A stretch of DNA of 64,000 bases from CAZCVI01 sp964502145 (GTDB lineage Bacteria; Acidobacteriota; Aminicenantia; UBA2199), in the NCBI GenBank assembly GCA_964502145.1, contig CAZCVI010000001.1, positions 1 through 64,000 of the forward strand. The letters are read 5' to 3'. Position 1 is the stretch's first letter, and each line of letters begins with the position of its first letter. The position numbers and the translations under genes were made by a program. A model generated the notes under the pieces. That model saw only the letters and a program-made list of their open reading frames with translations, made no database searches and was not told the DNA's origin. Below are positions 35,578 through 44,722 of the stretch, piece after piece.

Positions 35578-36714
35578 TTATTTTTTTGGTTTAAAAATGA
35601 CGGGTAAATGGTCTTGCCAAGAAAATCCATAAAATAAATTGTTGCACTTAGCCTGGAACAGTGTATCACGCTGGCAATTACTATAAATATGAGTTAAACG
35701 ACCCGATAGGGAAAATTGGTAAATAGTACACTCCCTATCTACACCATTCTGTTGCAAATAGAAAAACGGTGCATCCTGGTCTATAAAACAAGCAATGAAC
35801 ATTGGACGTTGAAATGCAATCGGGGACTCTGACCTTGCACTCCTGTTTTTCGCGACACTCTCTATCACATTTTTTTTAAAGTGTTCCATTACCCGATCAA
35901 TGTAAATATCGAATTTTCGCACCAGTTTATCCTTCACGAATATAAAAGCAGTGGAGCTTCGGAATAAATAGATGAGCAATTGGTCATCTGCTGTTTTATC
36001 ATAGAAACAGTTATTGATGTCTGGAGCCCACCATTTAGTAGGAGGGGCCGATTTGTTTCTTAATTTTTCCGCCCCTTCAAAATCCGGGCGGTAAAAAATA
36101 AAGCGACGATTGAGACTTTCATCCAGAAATGGGGATACTAGTTTAAGATTCTTATCCAGTTTATCCACAATGCCGCCATGAATCGAGTAGGTGTACAGGA
36201 ACCCATTTTTATCGAAAACAGGCCGAAATTCTTTTATGGTTATGGTGCTTCGATTCATTTTAATCTCTTTGACATATTCACCCAGTTGATTATAAACCAA
36301 TATTTTATCGCCGATTCCGTCATGACAGTATAAGAACAATCCATCCTGGGAGACATGCAACGCTTTATTAAGTGGTGAGGGGGACTCATTTGGTCCCATG
36401 CCGCGTGATAAGGTCTGTCTTATACATTTATAATCACGGTCGAACACAAAAATCTTTAGCAACCGCTGGTCATAAACATAAAAATGACCACTCTTATTAA
36501 CGGCCATGCGCCAAGGCACGGCCAAGAAGAGATCCTTGTCAAAATCAGGCTCTATCTCTTTGACCACCTCCAATTCGGTACGTGGCACCCCATCGAGTTT
36601 ATAATTTGCCTTGGGCAGGTCCGAATAGTGTTGACTTAACAAGAAACATGGAAAAACAAGTAACGATAGCCACACCATGCCAATCGGTGAAAGATTTTTT
36701 TTATTGCCTGTCAT
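35578..36714 (-). CDS. Secreted six-bladed beta-propeller protein
   Basis: 378 residues. A signal peptide ends near CFLLSQHYS. Repeated blade motifs include MAVNKSGHFYVYDQRLLKIF, RPVFDKNGFLYTYS and DKILVYNQLGEYVKEI, typical of the 6-bladed propeller family (BF3012-like). Role unknown; probably binds a peptide or sugar outside the cytoplasm. Its ATG overlaps the stop of a 33-codon ORF, and the Cys-rich peptide gene follows it. Confidence 0.65.
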   Translation of the reverse strand: MTGNKKNLSPIGMVWLSLLVFPCFLLSQHYSDLPKANYKLDGVPRTELEVVKEIEPDFDKDLFLAVPWRMAVNKSGHFYVYDQRLLKIFVFDRDYKCIRQTLSRGMGPNESPSPLNKALHVSQDGLFLYCHDGIGDKILVYNQLGEYVKEIKMNRSTITIKEFRPVFDKNGFLYTYSIHGGIVDKLDKNLKLVSPFLDESLNRRFIFYRPDFEGAEKLRNKSAPPTKWWAPDINNCFYDKTADDQLLIYLFRSSTAFIFVKDKLVRKFDIYIDRVMEHFKKNVIESVAKNRSARSESPIAFQRPMFIACFIDQDAPFFYLQQNGVDRECTIYQFSLSGRLTHIYSNCQRDTLFQAKCNNLFYGFSWQDHLPVIFKPKK

Positions 36715-36812
36715 TGTGATACGCTCCTACGTTTTTTTTCCTGGGTTCTAAATTTCTCTTTGATGGTCGCCATAATCAATTCAAGATCATTTTGAGATAA
36801 GGTGCCCATTTT
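36711..36812 (-). CDS. 33-residue ORF coupled to the propeller gene
   Basis: It reads LSQNDLELIMATIKEKF and ends QEKKRRSVSQ, with its TGA overlapping the propeller ATG. There is no ribosome-binding site. It follows the promoter at 36826-36855 closely. It could be a leader peptide or a gene remnant. Confidence 0.3.
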   Translation of the reverse strand, partial: KMGTLSQNDLELIMATIKEKFRTQEKKRRSVSQ

Positions 36813-36825
36813 GAATACAATCACC

Positions 36826-36855
36826 CTAATAGCACACTTCCCCCTTCATTGTCAA
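36826..36855 (-). promoter_or_regulatory. Promoter of the propeller operon
   Basis: Minus strand: TTGACA (36850-36855), 18-bp spacer, TATTAG (36826-36831). The -35 lies inside the arm of the 41-bp palindrome. Confidence 0.5.
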
Positions 36856-36887
36856 GCTATTTTTTTAAAAAAAATAGCTTGACAATG
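36847..36887. other. Perfect 41-bp palindrome
   Basis: Two 20-base arms (CATTGTCAAGCTATTTTTTT and its exact complement) surround a single base. It contains a TTGACA in each direction, one of which is the -35 of the propeller operon. It could be an operator, a hairpin or a relic of inverted ends. Confidence 0.75.
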
Positions 36888-37063
36888 GGAATTCTGATGC
36901 GATTTTCCTGAAGGAACGGGTTCAACATTTTGAAGCCAATTAAAATAACTGCAAAAAACAGAATAGAAACGAATGAAGGTATCTATTCAGTTTTTTTCAC
37001 GGCCTCCCTTCCCATATGGCAATAAGTTCCTGGTTTCTATCCGTCTTTGGGTTTTCGGGAATT

Positions 37064-37078
37064 GTAGACGCGCCATCC
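37064..37078 (+). repeat. Half copy of the GTAGACGCGCCATCC repeat
   Basis: Identical to the right arm of 31030-31059, and followed by CTGGCGCATT, which also follows the full copy. Confidence 0.5.
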
Positions 37079-37248
37079 CTGGCGCATTCACAAATATTCC
37101 ACCCACTTTATCAATGAAAAAAGGCAATCCAGGTTTACCCGGACATTGTTTCGAATTTTAGAAGACAAAGTAGAGCGGAACTTAGACTTATTACCAGTGC
37201 AAGTAGATACTTTAGGTTGGAAATAACACGTTTCATAGCGAAAGTTAA

Positions 37249-37332
37249 GATTGTACCACGACATTTAAAGATGTTACTTTGACATTTAGAGAGTGTACCA
37301 CAACATTTAGAGATTGTACCATAAAAATGACT
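37249..37332 (+). repeat. Four imperfect 21-bp tandem repeats
   Basis: Units such as GATTGTACCACGACATTTAAA and GAGTGTACCACAACATTTAGA. The unit length is a multiple of 3, so a minus frame (37135-37509) reads through as seven-residue repeats of the form GTxSKC. That frame overlaps the next gene and has no ribosome-binding site, so I treat it as non-coding. The 630-bp gap 36813-37445 holds this, the palindrome, the promoter and the half repeat. Confidence 0.6.
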
Positions 37333-37445
37333 GATTCCACCCCAAAACCCATTGATTGCCAATTTTATACAGTAATTTGCACTAACTTGCTTTTTTCCTG
37401 GCGGTTTTTTCTTGGCTATGCCTGATTCCCATTGATACCCTTGGG

Positions 37446-38087
37446 TCAGTTGATAACTCCGGTCTTTTGCTTGTGTGAATGCAGTAACTTCTGGGCTTTT
37501 TTCTGCCATTTTTTACAGTCTTTGAAGAAAATAAGACGGGCGGAAACAGCTAAAAGGGCAGCATTATCCGCATGATTCTCTTTCTCTTTCAGCGCACTCT
37601 CGGTCAAACGCAATAATACATTCCAAAACTGAAAAGCGATTTCACCGGAAAGACGATTCTCTTGAAAATCCCTGGTCAACGTATACAAGATCAACAAATA
37701 AAATTTGTACTTGCCTACAGTTAACTTGCTGAAATAAACTGGATAATTGTCCATGGTGATTTCCTCTCGATAAGACTTGAAAACGTCAAGCAACGCATAA
37801 TTCTCGACTTCAAAAGAAGAAAATAAAGCACTCACATACGCATGCTTGACAAGATACGGACTCAACGCCAAATACGCGGAAGGATACGCCTCAGAACGAG
37901 CAAAAAAATCCACTTTCTCCACTAACGGCAAAGATAAATCAACCTTCTTAAAAAACACCTGCGACATTTTCTTGAGATACTCCCGCTTGGGAAACAAAAC
38001 CTCTTTATCCTCTTTCCCGGCAGATAAGAACAGACTGAAAACAAAAACAACACCTATCATGATAGGAATAATAATGCTTCTCTTCAA
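37446..38087 (-). CDS. Exported hypothetical protein
   Basis: 213 residues. It begins with a signal peptide (IIIPIMIGVVFVFSLFLSAG), then a mostly helical body with no motif I recognise. AGGAGG lies 5 bases before the TTG start. The low Gly content and the regular helices (SALKEKENHADNAALLAVSA) suggest a helical-repeat protein. It is read after the UvrD-like gene on the other side of a 38-bp gap, in the same direction; no functional link is evident. Confidence 0.5.
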   Translation of the reverse strand: MKRSIIIPIMIGVVFVFSLFLSAGKEDKEVLFPKREYLKKMSQVFFKKVDLSLPLVEKVDFFARSEAYPSAYLALSPYLVKHAYVSALFSSFEVENYALLDVFKSYREEITMDNYPVYFSKLTVGKYKFYLLILYTLTRDFQENRLSGEIAFQFWNVLLRLTESALKEKENHADNAALLAVSARLIFFKDCKKWQKKAQKLLHSHKQKTGVIN

Positions 38088-38125
38088 AGTAACCTCCTAA
38101 AAAAGATCAACTATTAATTAATCTT

Positions 38126-40138
38126 TTAAAACGGATCACTGTCATCGGTTTCAATTACCCCTACTTCAGTGAGTTCTTCGATATTGGGAATTTCGGACAG
38201 GAAACGGGACGGTTCGGAAAAGATCATGCCCGGCATGTCGTAACTTTGCCAGGAACTTTTTTCCAGTTCAGGTTTGAGGAGGTAGAGGTTCTTTTGGGCA
38301 CGCGTGGCCGCGACGTAGAAAAGACGACGCTCTTCTTCTATCTGGGACTCTGAATTCAACGAACGAAAAGAAGGGAAATAACCCTCCACCAAATGAATCA
38401 AGAACACGGTGTGCCACTCCAAACCCTTGGCTGAATGAATGGTGGAAAGCACCATCTTTTCATCCTCTTGGTCTGTTGCATCGGTATCTTTTTGCATAGT
38501 ATCCGGCGGTTCAAGAGCCATGTCAGTGAGCATCTGTTCCAATGAAGTATACCGTTCTGAAATACGCAACAAAGAACTGAGGTCCTCGCGTCTACGGCGA
38601 TAGTCATCATACGTGACCTCAAAAATAGGCAGATAAAAATCAATGGCTGTTTCCAATTGTTCGGCTGGAGTCAAACGCGAACCAGACAACCTTGAAAGCA
38701 TCTGATGCAATTTAAAGAGCAGTGGAAAGTATTTCTTTTTGGCAAAAAGAGCACCAATCAATTGCCCGATATCTCCACCACTACCAATAATCGCAGCCGT
38801 TATTTTAGTAGCCGTAGCCGGGCCAATACCATCCATCAATGCAAGCATACGAAGCCACGCGATTTCATCAAACACATTGTGAAGCACACGCAGATAACTT
38901 AATATATCTTTCACATGCGCTGCTTCCGCGAATCTCATGCCACCATATTTAACAAAAGGCAAATGGGCATTAGTTAACACGACTTCCAAGGCATTCGCAT
39001 GCCAGGACGCACGAAACAACACCGCAATCTTGGATAACGGCACGCCTTCTTCCCGCAAAACAAGCACCCGCTGGGCAATGAATTCGGCTTGTTCGTTTTC
39101 ATCTTTAACATCTAAATAAACCGGTTTATCTGATCCTTCAATCGCGGAGAAAAGCGTCTTGGAAAATTTCTCTTTGGCTTGTTGGATGATTGCATTCGTC
39201 AGGTTCAAGATAGGACGCGTGCTGCGGTAATTTTGTTCCAATGTAGTGACGCGCGCACCAGGAAACAGCGTGGGGAAATCCATGATGTTTCTGAAATCGG
39301 CACCCCGAAAGGAATAAATACTCTGCGAATCATCGCCTACGACAACTACATTTTTATGTTCTGAAGCCAACAACAGGGTGATATCGGCCTGGACTTTGTT
39401 CGTATCCTGGTATTCATCGACCATGATATAACGATAGGTGTTGGATATCGTGCGCCGGACCTCATCATTATTGCGCAAAAGGTCGCGGAGATGAACCAAC
39501 AGGTCATCATAGTCCATTACCATTTTTTCCCGCTTAAAATCCTTGTACCGTTGCGCCACTCTTTGAATATCGTCGATATCATCTTCAAAATTCGGGTATT
39601 CGTCACACACGATATCTTCAATAGCAGTGGATTTATTGATCGCCTGGGAGAAAATATTAATCAAGGTGCTTTTCCTGGGAAAACGGCGGTCTTTTAAATG
39701 TAATTCCAATTCCGTGCGGATGATATTCACAATATCTTCCGCATCGCCACGGTCCACAATAGTGAAATTGGGGTGCATATGAATGTGCAGCGCATATTTT
39801 CTCAGAATCAGATTGGCAAACGAATGGAACGTACCCCCAGCCACCCGACGACACCGATCATCCAAAATCGTGGCCGCACGACGCATCATTTCCTGCGCCG
39901 ATTTGCGCGTGAATGTTAATAATAGAATCGAATGCGGGTCAATGTTGTTCTCCACCAAGTAAGCAACCCGGAAAATCAACGTGCGGGTTTTCCCAGAACC
40001 TGCACCCGCGATGATCAGTTGCGGGCCATTCAAATGCGTGACCGCCTCGTATTGTTGCGGGTTCAGCTCGGCTTTATAATCGATCGTATAGTTCTTTTGT
40101 GCTCGTTGTTCCGTTTTTTTTAAAGTAAACTTTTTCAT
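38126..40138 (-). CDS. UvrD/PcrA-family SF1 DNA helicase
   Basis: 670 residues, full length. Q motif LNPQQYEAV, Walker A AGAGSGKT, motif Ia LLLTFTRKSAQEM, Walker B VDEYQDTN, motif III GDDSQSIYSFRGAD, motif IV LEQNYRST, motif V STIHSAKGLEW and motif VI FYVAATRAQ are all present. It is a 3'-5' translocating ATPase of repair or replication restart. The C-terminal tail is short and acidic. Only one UvrD-type gene is in the window; whether it replaces UvrD itself is unknown. Confidence 0.93.
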   Translation of the reverse strand: MKKFTLKKTEQRAQKNYTIDYKAELNPQQYEAVTHLNGPQLIIAGAGSGKTRTLIFRVAYLVENNIDPHSILLLTFTRKSAQEMMRRAATILDDRCRRVAGGTFHSFANLILRKYALHIHMHPNFTIVDRGDAEDIVNIIRTELELHLKDRRFPRKSTLINIFSQAINKSTAIEDIVCDEYPNFEDDIDDIQRVAQRYKDFKREKMVMDYDDLLVHLRDLLRNNDEVRRTISNTYRYIMVDEYQDTNKVQADITLLLASEHKNVVVVGDDSQSIYSFRGADFRNIMDFPTLFPGARVTTLEQNYRSTRPILNLTNAIIQQAKEKFSKTLFSAIEGSDKPVYLDVKDENEQAEFIAQRVLVLREEGVPLSKIAVLFRASWHANALEVVLTNAHLPFVKYGGMRFAEAAHVKDILSYLRVLHNVFDEIAWLRMLALMDGIGPATATKITAAIIGSGGDIGQLIGALFAKKKYFPLLFKLHQMLSRLSGSRLTPAEQLETAIDFYLPIFEVTYDDYRRRREDLSSLLRISERYTSLEQMLTDMALEPPDTMQKDTDATDQEDEKMVLSTIHSAKGLEWHTVFLIHLVEGYFPSFRSLNSESQIEEERRLFYVAATRAQKNLYLLKPELEKSSWQSYDMPGMIFSEPSRFLSEIPNIEELTEVGVIETDDSDPF

Positions 40139-40236
40139 GGTTCTATTTTATAGTATAATGCAGGTATTTAGCAAGGTTTAAACAAAAGTTTTTCTGCCAG
40201 AAGATGATGTTCGGCTTCCAGTGCGGCCTATACCGT

Positions 40237-40270
40237 GGGAATTATGGGAGTTCTGGGAATTATGGGAAAC
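40237..40270 (+). repeat. Bare TGGGAATTA array
   Basis: Three to four units of TGGGAATTA/TGGGAGTTC without arms or CTGGATTCACC ends, in the gap between the helicase and the acyl-CoA ligase. Confidence 0.5.
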
Positions 40271-40362
40271 GATTCCTTTTCAGTGTCAGCAACACCAAGG
40301 AACACGACGTGCTATTTCTTTTTCCTAACTTCCTAGCCTCCTAATTTCCTAACTTCCTGCTT

Positions 40363-42030
40363 TTAACTATGCGAGATAGTGTATAAGAAGCGCTTGATTT
40401 TTTTCGTGGGCGTCTTCTCAAACTCCTCTGGGAAAAGCTCGATACGGGAAACTTTACTGTACACTGGCAATAAACTATTTAATGTTTCCAAATTGAGGTT
40501 CATTTTCTCGCGCAATTGGTCGGAATTCAATTTTTCTGCATCTGCTGTTTCCATGTTCGGATAAACCAGCGCCACGATCTTTTTATCTTTTTCAACCACC
40601 AGCGACTCTTCCACGTAAGGGAGATTATTTAAGCGTGCTTCTATCTCTTCAGGATAGATGTTTTGACCGGAAGGGCCTAATAACATGCTCTTATGGCGCC
40701 CTTTCAGGAAAATATAACCTTCACTGTCCATGACACCAATATCACCCGTATGCAGCCAACCATCCTCGGTAAACACCGCACGGGTTGCTTCCTCGTTCTT
40801 GTAATAGCCCATCATGACATTCTCGCCGCGTACCTGAATCTCACCCGAACCATCAGTAGAACCAGTGACTTCGGAATCAATACGCATTTCCAGGTGATAC
40901 ATTAACATGCCCACGGACGCTTGCTTGTGAAAAGCCCAGGGTTTGTAACTGATCAAAGGTCCACACTCGGTCATACCGTAACCGCACGTGTACGGGAAAT
41001 TAATCTTCTTCAAGAAAGCTTCGACTTCCTCATTCAACGCCGCACCACCAATGACAATCTCCAGAAAACGACCACCAAAGACCTCGATCAGTTTGGCACG
41101 AATTTTACTCAAGATCAGAGCGCTCACCCCGGGGATTTTTGTCAATACTTTGATCGACATTTTATCTAACTTCGGCTTGAGATTCTTCTTATAGATTTTT
41201 TCAATCACCAACGGCACTGATAAAATCAGGTGGGGTTTGATTTGATCCAATGCTTGCACAAGTATCTTGGGGGAAGGAATCTGGCCGAGGAAGGTAATGT
41301 GGCACCCAGTACAAAAAGGGAACAAAAAATCAAAGGTACAACCAAACGTATGGGCATTGGGCAAAAAAGAGAGGATAGAATGCCCTGATTTTAAAGGAAT
41401 ACTATTACGTGCAAAATCAACGTTGGCTGCCAAACTGTTATGGGACAACATAACACCCTTGGAAAACCCAGAAGTACCCGATGTATAAAGAATACCGGCC
41501 AATTCATCGTTACTCGTGGGTGGCAAAACAAAATTATCACGCGTTACCGGGCCACCGAGCTTATCCAGATAAGAATCATCGACTTTCTCCATTACTTTAG
41601 CGATGTTTTTCTTCTTGGCAAACAGCAACTTGAAATCTTGCAAGGAAAATATCCCTTCCACCTGGGGCATCTTGGCTTCATCGAGCTTGTCGTAAATCGC
41701 ATCGGAAACAAACAACAACAGGGAATCGGAATGATTCACAATATGGTGGAAATCATTGGTATGGAAATCAGGCAGCACGGGAATAATAACCGCGCCATAC
41801 GTGACCGTGGCCAAATAAATAATCGCCCAATTCACGGAGTTTCGACCCAGCACGGCGATTTTATCACCACGCTGAATACCACTCTTCTCAAAAATATAGT
41901 GAAACCACAAAATCCTGTCGGCTACCTTGCCGTATGAGATTGAATCCTCATGATAGTTGGAAAAAGCAGGCAAATCCCAGTTCTCACGAATACTGGCACG
42001 ATTCATCTCCACAAAGTTTTTTTTAAACAT
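40363..42030 (-). CDS. Long-chain acyl-CoA synthetase (AMP-binding)
   Basis: 555 residues. The P-loop-like AMP motif ILYTSGTSGFSKGVMLSH is about 180-198. GYGMTECGPLIS, GWLHTGDIG and LKGRHKSMLLGPSGQNIYPEE follow, and a late Lys lies in PTKKIKRFL. It activates a fatty acid as acyl-AMP and then acyl-CoA. GGAGG lies 7 bases before the ATG. Single gene. The absence of an N-terminal membrane segment agrees with a soluble or peripheral FadD-type enzyme. Confidence 0.88.
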   Translation of the reverse strand: MFKKNFVEMNRASIRENWDLPAFSNYHEDSISYGKVADRILWFHYIFEKSGIQRGDKIAVLGRNSVNWAIIYLATVTYGAVIIPVLPDFHTNDFHHIVNHSDSLLLFVSDAIYDKLDEAKMPQVEGIFSLQDFKLLFAKKKNIAKVMEKVDDSYLDKLGGPVTRDNFVLPPTSNDELAGILYTSGTSGFSKGVMLSHNSLAANVDFARNSIPLKSGHSILSFLPNAHTFGCTFDFLFPFCTGCHITFLGQIPSPKILVQALDQIKPHLILSVPLVIEKIYKKNLKPKLDKMSIKVLTKIPGVSALILSKIRAKLIEVFGGRFLEIVIGGAALNEEVEAFLKKINFPYTCGYGMTECGPLISYKPWAFHKQASVGMLMYHLEMRIDSEVTGSTDGSGEIQVRGENVMMGYYKNEEATRAVFTEDGWLHTGDIGVMDSEGYIFLKGRHKSMLLGPSGQNIYPEEIEARLNNLPYVEESLVVEKDKKIVALVYPNMETADAEKLNSDQLREKMNLNLETLNSLLPVYSKVSRIELFPEEFEKTPTKKIKRFLYTISHS

Positions 42031-42115
42031 GTCAACACCTCCAATGTTTGTACCATAAATGATATGTATATATTAAAATTATATTATAAATAAATCGGTT
42101 GTATCGCTCCGTCAC

Positions 42116-43870
42116 CTATTTGGACATGATTTTAATCTCATTGTTTTTCATGGTGACCTCGAATTTTTGGTTTCTGGGCACTTTATTGATCATATCCAGT
42201 AACCTGTGTTTGATTTGACGGTCCAATTTCTCCGCCACCGTATGGGCAAAGCCGCCTTCTACTATTGATTCCTGGGAAATATTGCTAAACACCCCGTCCC
42301 CAACAAACACATCGGTATTATACTTCTCTTTGATCTCAATAGTGATATCATTCATCTTGGAATTGGCGATTTCTTGTAAATCTTCCTCTGCTAACGGCGT
42401 GAAATGGATGATTTCATCGACCCAATCAAGCAAATTATTGATCTTGGGCGCGATAGTGATCTCGCAACGCACCATTTTATCAGTGATAAAGCCAATCGGC
42501 GTCTCAATCTTTTCCTCCCCCACGCTCGTCAAACTCAGTATGAAGATAATATTGGAGATATGGTGCTTCTTCCCTGCTGCATCAATGATCTCACTATTAA
42601 CCAACGTCTTACCCAACATGTTTAACACCGATTCCTCCGCCATGTCAATGTGCTCGAAGAAAATAACCGAAAAAGGATGGGCATCTACTTCTTCGATCAA
42701 CAAACCCGGCTTGGCTTTCGTATCGCCCACCAGTTTTTTAAAATCTTCCGGCTGTTTATAACTGGCCAGATCAATGACACGTAACTTTTCCTTGGAACCA
42801 AAAAGATACTCGGCCAATTTACGGGCCATAAAACTTTTCCCCACACCGGGGACACCCAGAAACAAAAAGATTCCTTCCGGTCTGGATTTACGCATCTCGC
42901 TTTCCAAACCCGATAGTTTGATGATGCGGGAAATCTCTTCGATAGCTTCGCGTTGATTCACCATCTTACTTTCCAAGAATTCGTGGATATTCAAGCGATG
43001 TTGGATCGGGTCTAGCTTGACAACGTCAATAGGCAGGCGTACAATGTCGCTGATACTTTGATAGATGATCTCTATATCCAATTGCTGCCTCTGCTTTAAC
43101 GCCACCCGCGAACAACAGACATCCAACAAATCAATGGCCTTGTGGGGAAATGAACGGTGCGGCGTGAACTTCTGCAATAAATAAACGATCCGCTCAAATA
43201 AGTGATCAGGAACGGTCAACGAATAATAATGCTCAAAATAAGGGGCCACGCCTTTTAAAATATCCAGCATCTCGGTTGGATTCGGTTCATCAATCAAAAT
43301 AGGGCAGAAATTCAACGCTAAGATTTCATCGTTTTTAATCGTTTTATAATAATTCTCCGGCGTGGCCGTAGTAATAATGCTCATTTCACGGTCCGTGACA
43401 TAAGACCGCAACACCGTGTGAACCTGTTCCTGCCAATTCATCTTCTCGGATTCAGGAACAGAATGCAACTGCATCTCATCAAGAAATAAAATAACCGAAT
43501 ACTTATTGCCCATGATTTCGGAAAGAAATTGTTCGAGGTCTTTTAACAACACTTTCCCCGAATCCCGCGAATAAAAGAAACGGTTCAATGAAAATTCCAG
43601 GATAATTTTTCCAATCAGTGGCGGTGGTACTTTGCCCTGATTGATACGGGCCGCTACTTCCGTGATCAAGGCTGTTTTGCCCACCCCCGATTCCCCCACC
43701 AGGAGCACATTGTGTTTTAAACGGCGCATCAGTGTTTCCAAGACCAATTCGATTTCCTTTTCCCTGCCAATAAAAGGCAGGCGGTCTGTTTTAAACGCCT
43801 GCTCGCTTAAATTCTCCAGAAAAGCGCGGAATTTGACGGATATGTTCAATTGTTTGATACTATCATTCAT
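42116..43870 (-). CDS. Short ClpA/B-like double-AAA ATPase with odd second Walker B
   Basis: 584 residues, without the Clp N-domain. D1: GESGVGKT (about 59-66) and VILFLDEMQLH. D2: GVPGVGKS and then SVIFFEHIDMAE, where Clp proteins have a D-E pair; here E-H replaces it, so D2 may bind but not hydrolyse ATP normally. A ClpB-D2-small-like end (GFAHTVAEKLDRQIKHRLLD) follows. There is no ClpP-docking loop that I can see. GGAG lies upstream, and its start overlaps the stop of the EndoIII-like gene by 8 bases. An unfoldase or remodelling role is inferred. Confidence 0.75.
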   Translation of the reverse strand: MNDSIKQLNISVKFRAFLENLSEQAFKTDRLPFIGREKEIELVLETLMRRLKHNVLLVGESGVGKTALITEVAARINQGKVPPPLIGKIILEFSLNRFFYSRDSGKVLLKDLEQFLSEIMGNKYSVILFLDEMQLHSVPESEKMNWQEQVHTVLRSYVTDREMSIITTATPENYYKTIKNDEILALNFCPILIDEPNPTEMLDILKGVAPYFEHYYSLTVPDHLFERIVYLLQKFTPHRSFPHKAIDLLDVCCSRVALKQRQQLDIEIIYQSISDIVRLPIDVVKLDPIQHRLNIHEFLESKMVNQREAIEEISRIIKLSGLESEMRKSRPEGIFLFLGVPGVGKSFMARKLAEYLFGSKEKLRVIDLASYKQPEDFKKLVGDTKAKPGLLIEEVDAHPFSVIFFEHIDMAEESVLNMLGKTLVNSEIIDAAGKKHHISNIIFILSLTSVGEEKIETPIGFITDKMVRCEITIAPKINNLLDWVDEIIHFTPLAEEDLQEIANSKMNDITIEIKEKYNTDVFVGDGVFSNISQESIVEGGFAHTVAEKLDRQIKHRLLDMINKVPRNQKFEVTMKNNEIKIMSK

Positions 43871-44696
43871 ATTGGGTCTCCAATTGTTTTTGGGAAGTGT
43901 GGGAATTATGGGAATTATGGGAAGTATGGGAATTATGGGAAGTATGAACTGTGGCGTAATCGCATGACGTTGCTAATGGGCAAGTTGTGCAGGCTGGTTT
44001 TTTTTTACAGCGCGTTTTGCCGTGTTCCACCAGTAGCGCGTGGTATTCTTTGAAGATAATTAGCGTATCGTTCTTTTCTTGATCATTATGGTAGGTGTAA
44101 GTCGTATGGAATAAGTGTTGCAGGTGGTCGTAGTTCTCCAGGTTGGTCGGCGGTTCGGTGTAAAAGAGGCGACTGAAGATACGGCGCGTGTAAGCATCCA
44201 CGACAAAAACGGGAACATGAAAGGCATATAACAACATCGAATCCGCTGTTTCCGGCCCGATGCCCCAGATAGCCAATAAATCCGCGCGACTGGGAACGGC
44301 ACCTTTTAAATCAGAGAAATAGGTTCGAAACGCCATAACCTTTTTTGTCTTTTGATTAAAATAACCCGCTGGTTTGATTGCTTCTTTTAAAATATCGGTT
44401 TGTGCAGGCAGCAGGAAATCGCAGTGCAGTAATTGTTGTTCCTGTAATCGTGCCAGTGCTTTTTCCACTTGCGTCCAACTCGTATTTTGCGTTAGGATCG
44501 CACCCATGCAGATTTCCCATTGCCCCTTACTGTCCGTGATCGTCGGTAACGTGTAATCCAACGGGTGATAACCCCGTTGTCGCAAAGGAAGATCGTGGTT
44601 TATTTCTTGTGACCCCGTTAAAGGCCACCAGCCCTGGGGACCATAGTTAGCGTAAAGTGTCTCGTATATATTTTTTATTCGTTCGGTGTATGTCAT
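43863..44696 (-). CDS. Endonuclease III-like HhH-GPD DNA glycosylase
   Basis: 277 residues. HhH motif WGIGPETADSML, catalytic Asp in FVVDAYTRRIF, four Cys for an Fe-S cluster (CKKKPACTTCPLATSC). The Lys of bifunctional Nth is replaced by Glu (GPETA), as in the MagIII-type branch, so it is probably a monofunctional base-excision glycosylase for alkylated or mismatched bases. After the cluster it has a tail of HTSHNS repeats encoded by the 9-bp array at 43891-43946. Its last codons overlap the Clp-like gene, so the two are translationally coupled. Confidence 0.82.
   Translation of the reverse strand: MTYTERIKNIYETLYANYGPQGWWPLTGSQEINHDLPLRQRGYHPLDYTLPTITDSKGQWEICMGAILTQNTSWTQVEKALARLQEQQLLHCDFLLPAQTDILKEAIKPAGYFNQKTKKVMAFRTYFSDLKGAVPSRADLLAIWGIGPETADSMLLYAFHVPVFVVDAYTRRIFSRLFYTEPPTNLENYDHLQHLFHTTYTYHNDQEKNDTLIIFKEYHALLVEHGKTRCKKKPACTTCPLATSCDYATVHTSHNSHTSHNSHNSHTSQKQLETQYE
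43891..43946 (-). repeat. 9-bp array coding for the glycosylase tail
   Basis: Six units of TGGGAATTA/TGGGAAGTA type (top strand), read on the minus strand as HTS and HNS triplets. There are no CTGGATTCACC ends. The 9-base unit preserves the frame. Confidence 0.75.
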
Positions 44697-44722
44697 GTTC
44701 TCATCACACCGGTCTGTTCCCT

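Noticed and set aside
37135..37509. 124-codon ORF over the 21-bp repeats
   Set aside because: It overlaps the exported-protein gene, has no ribosome-binding site and is open because of the repeats.
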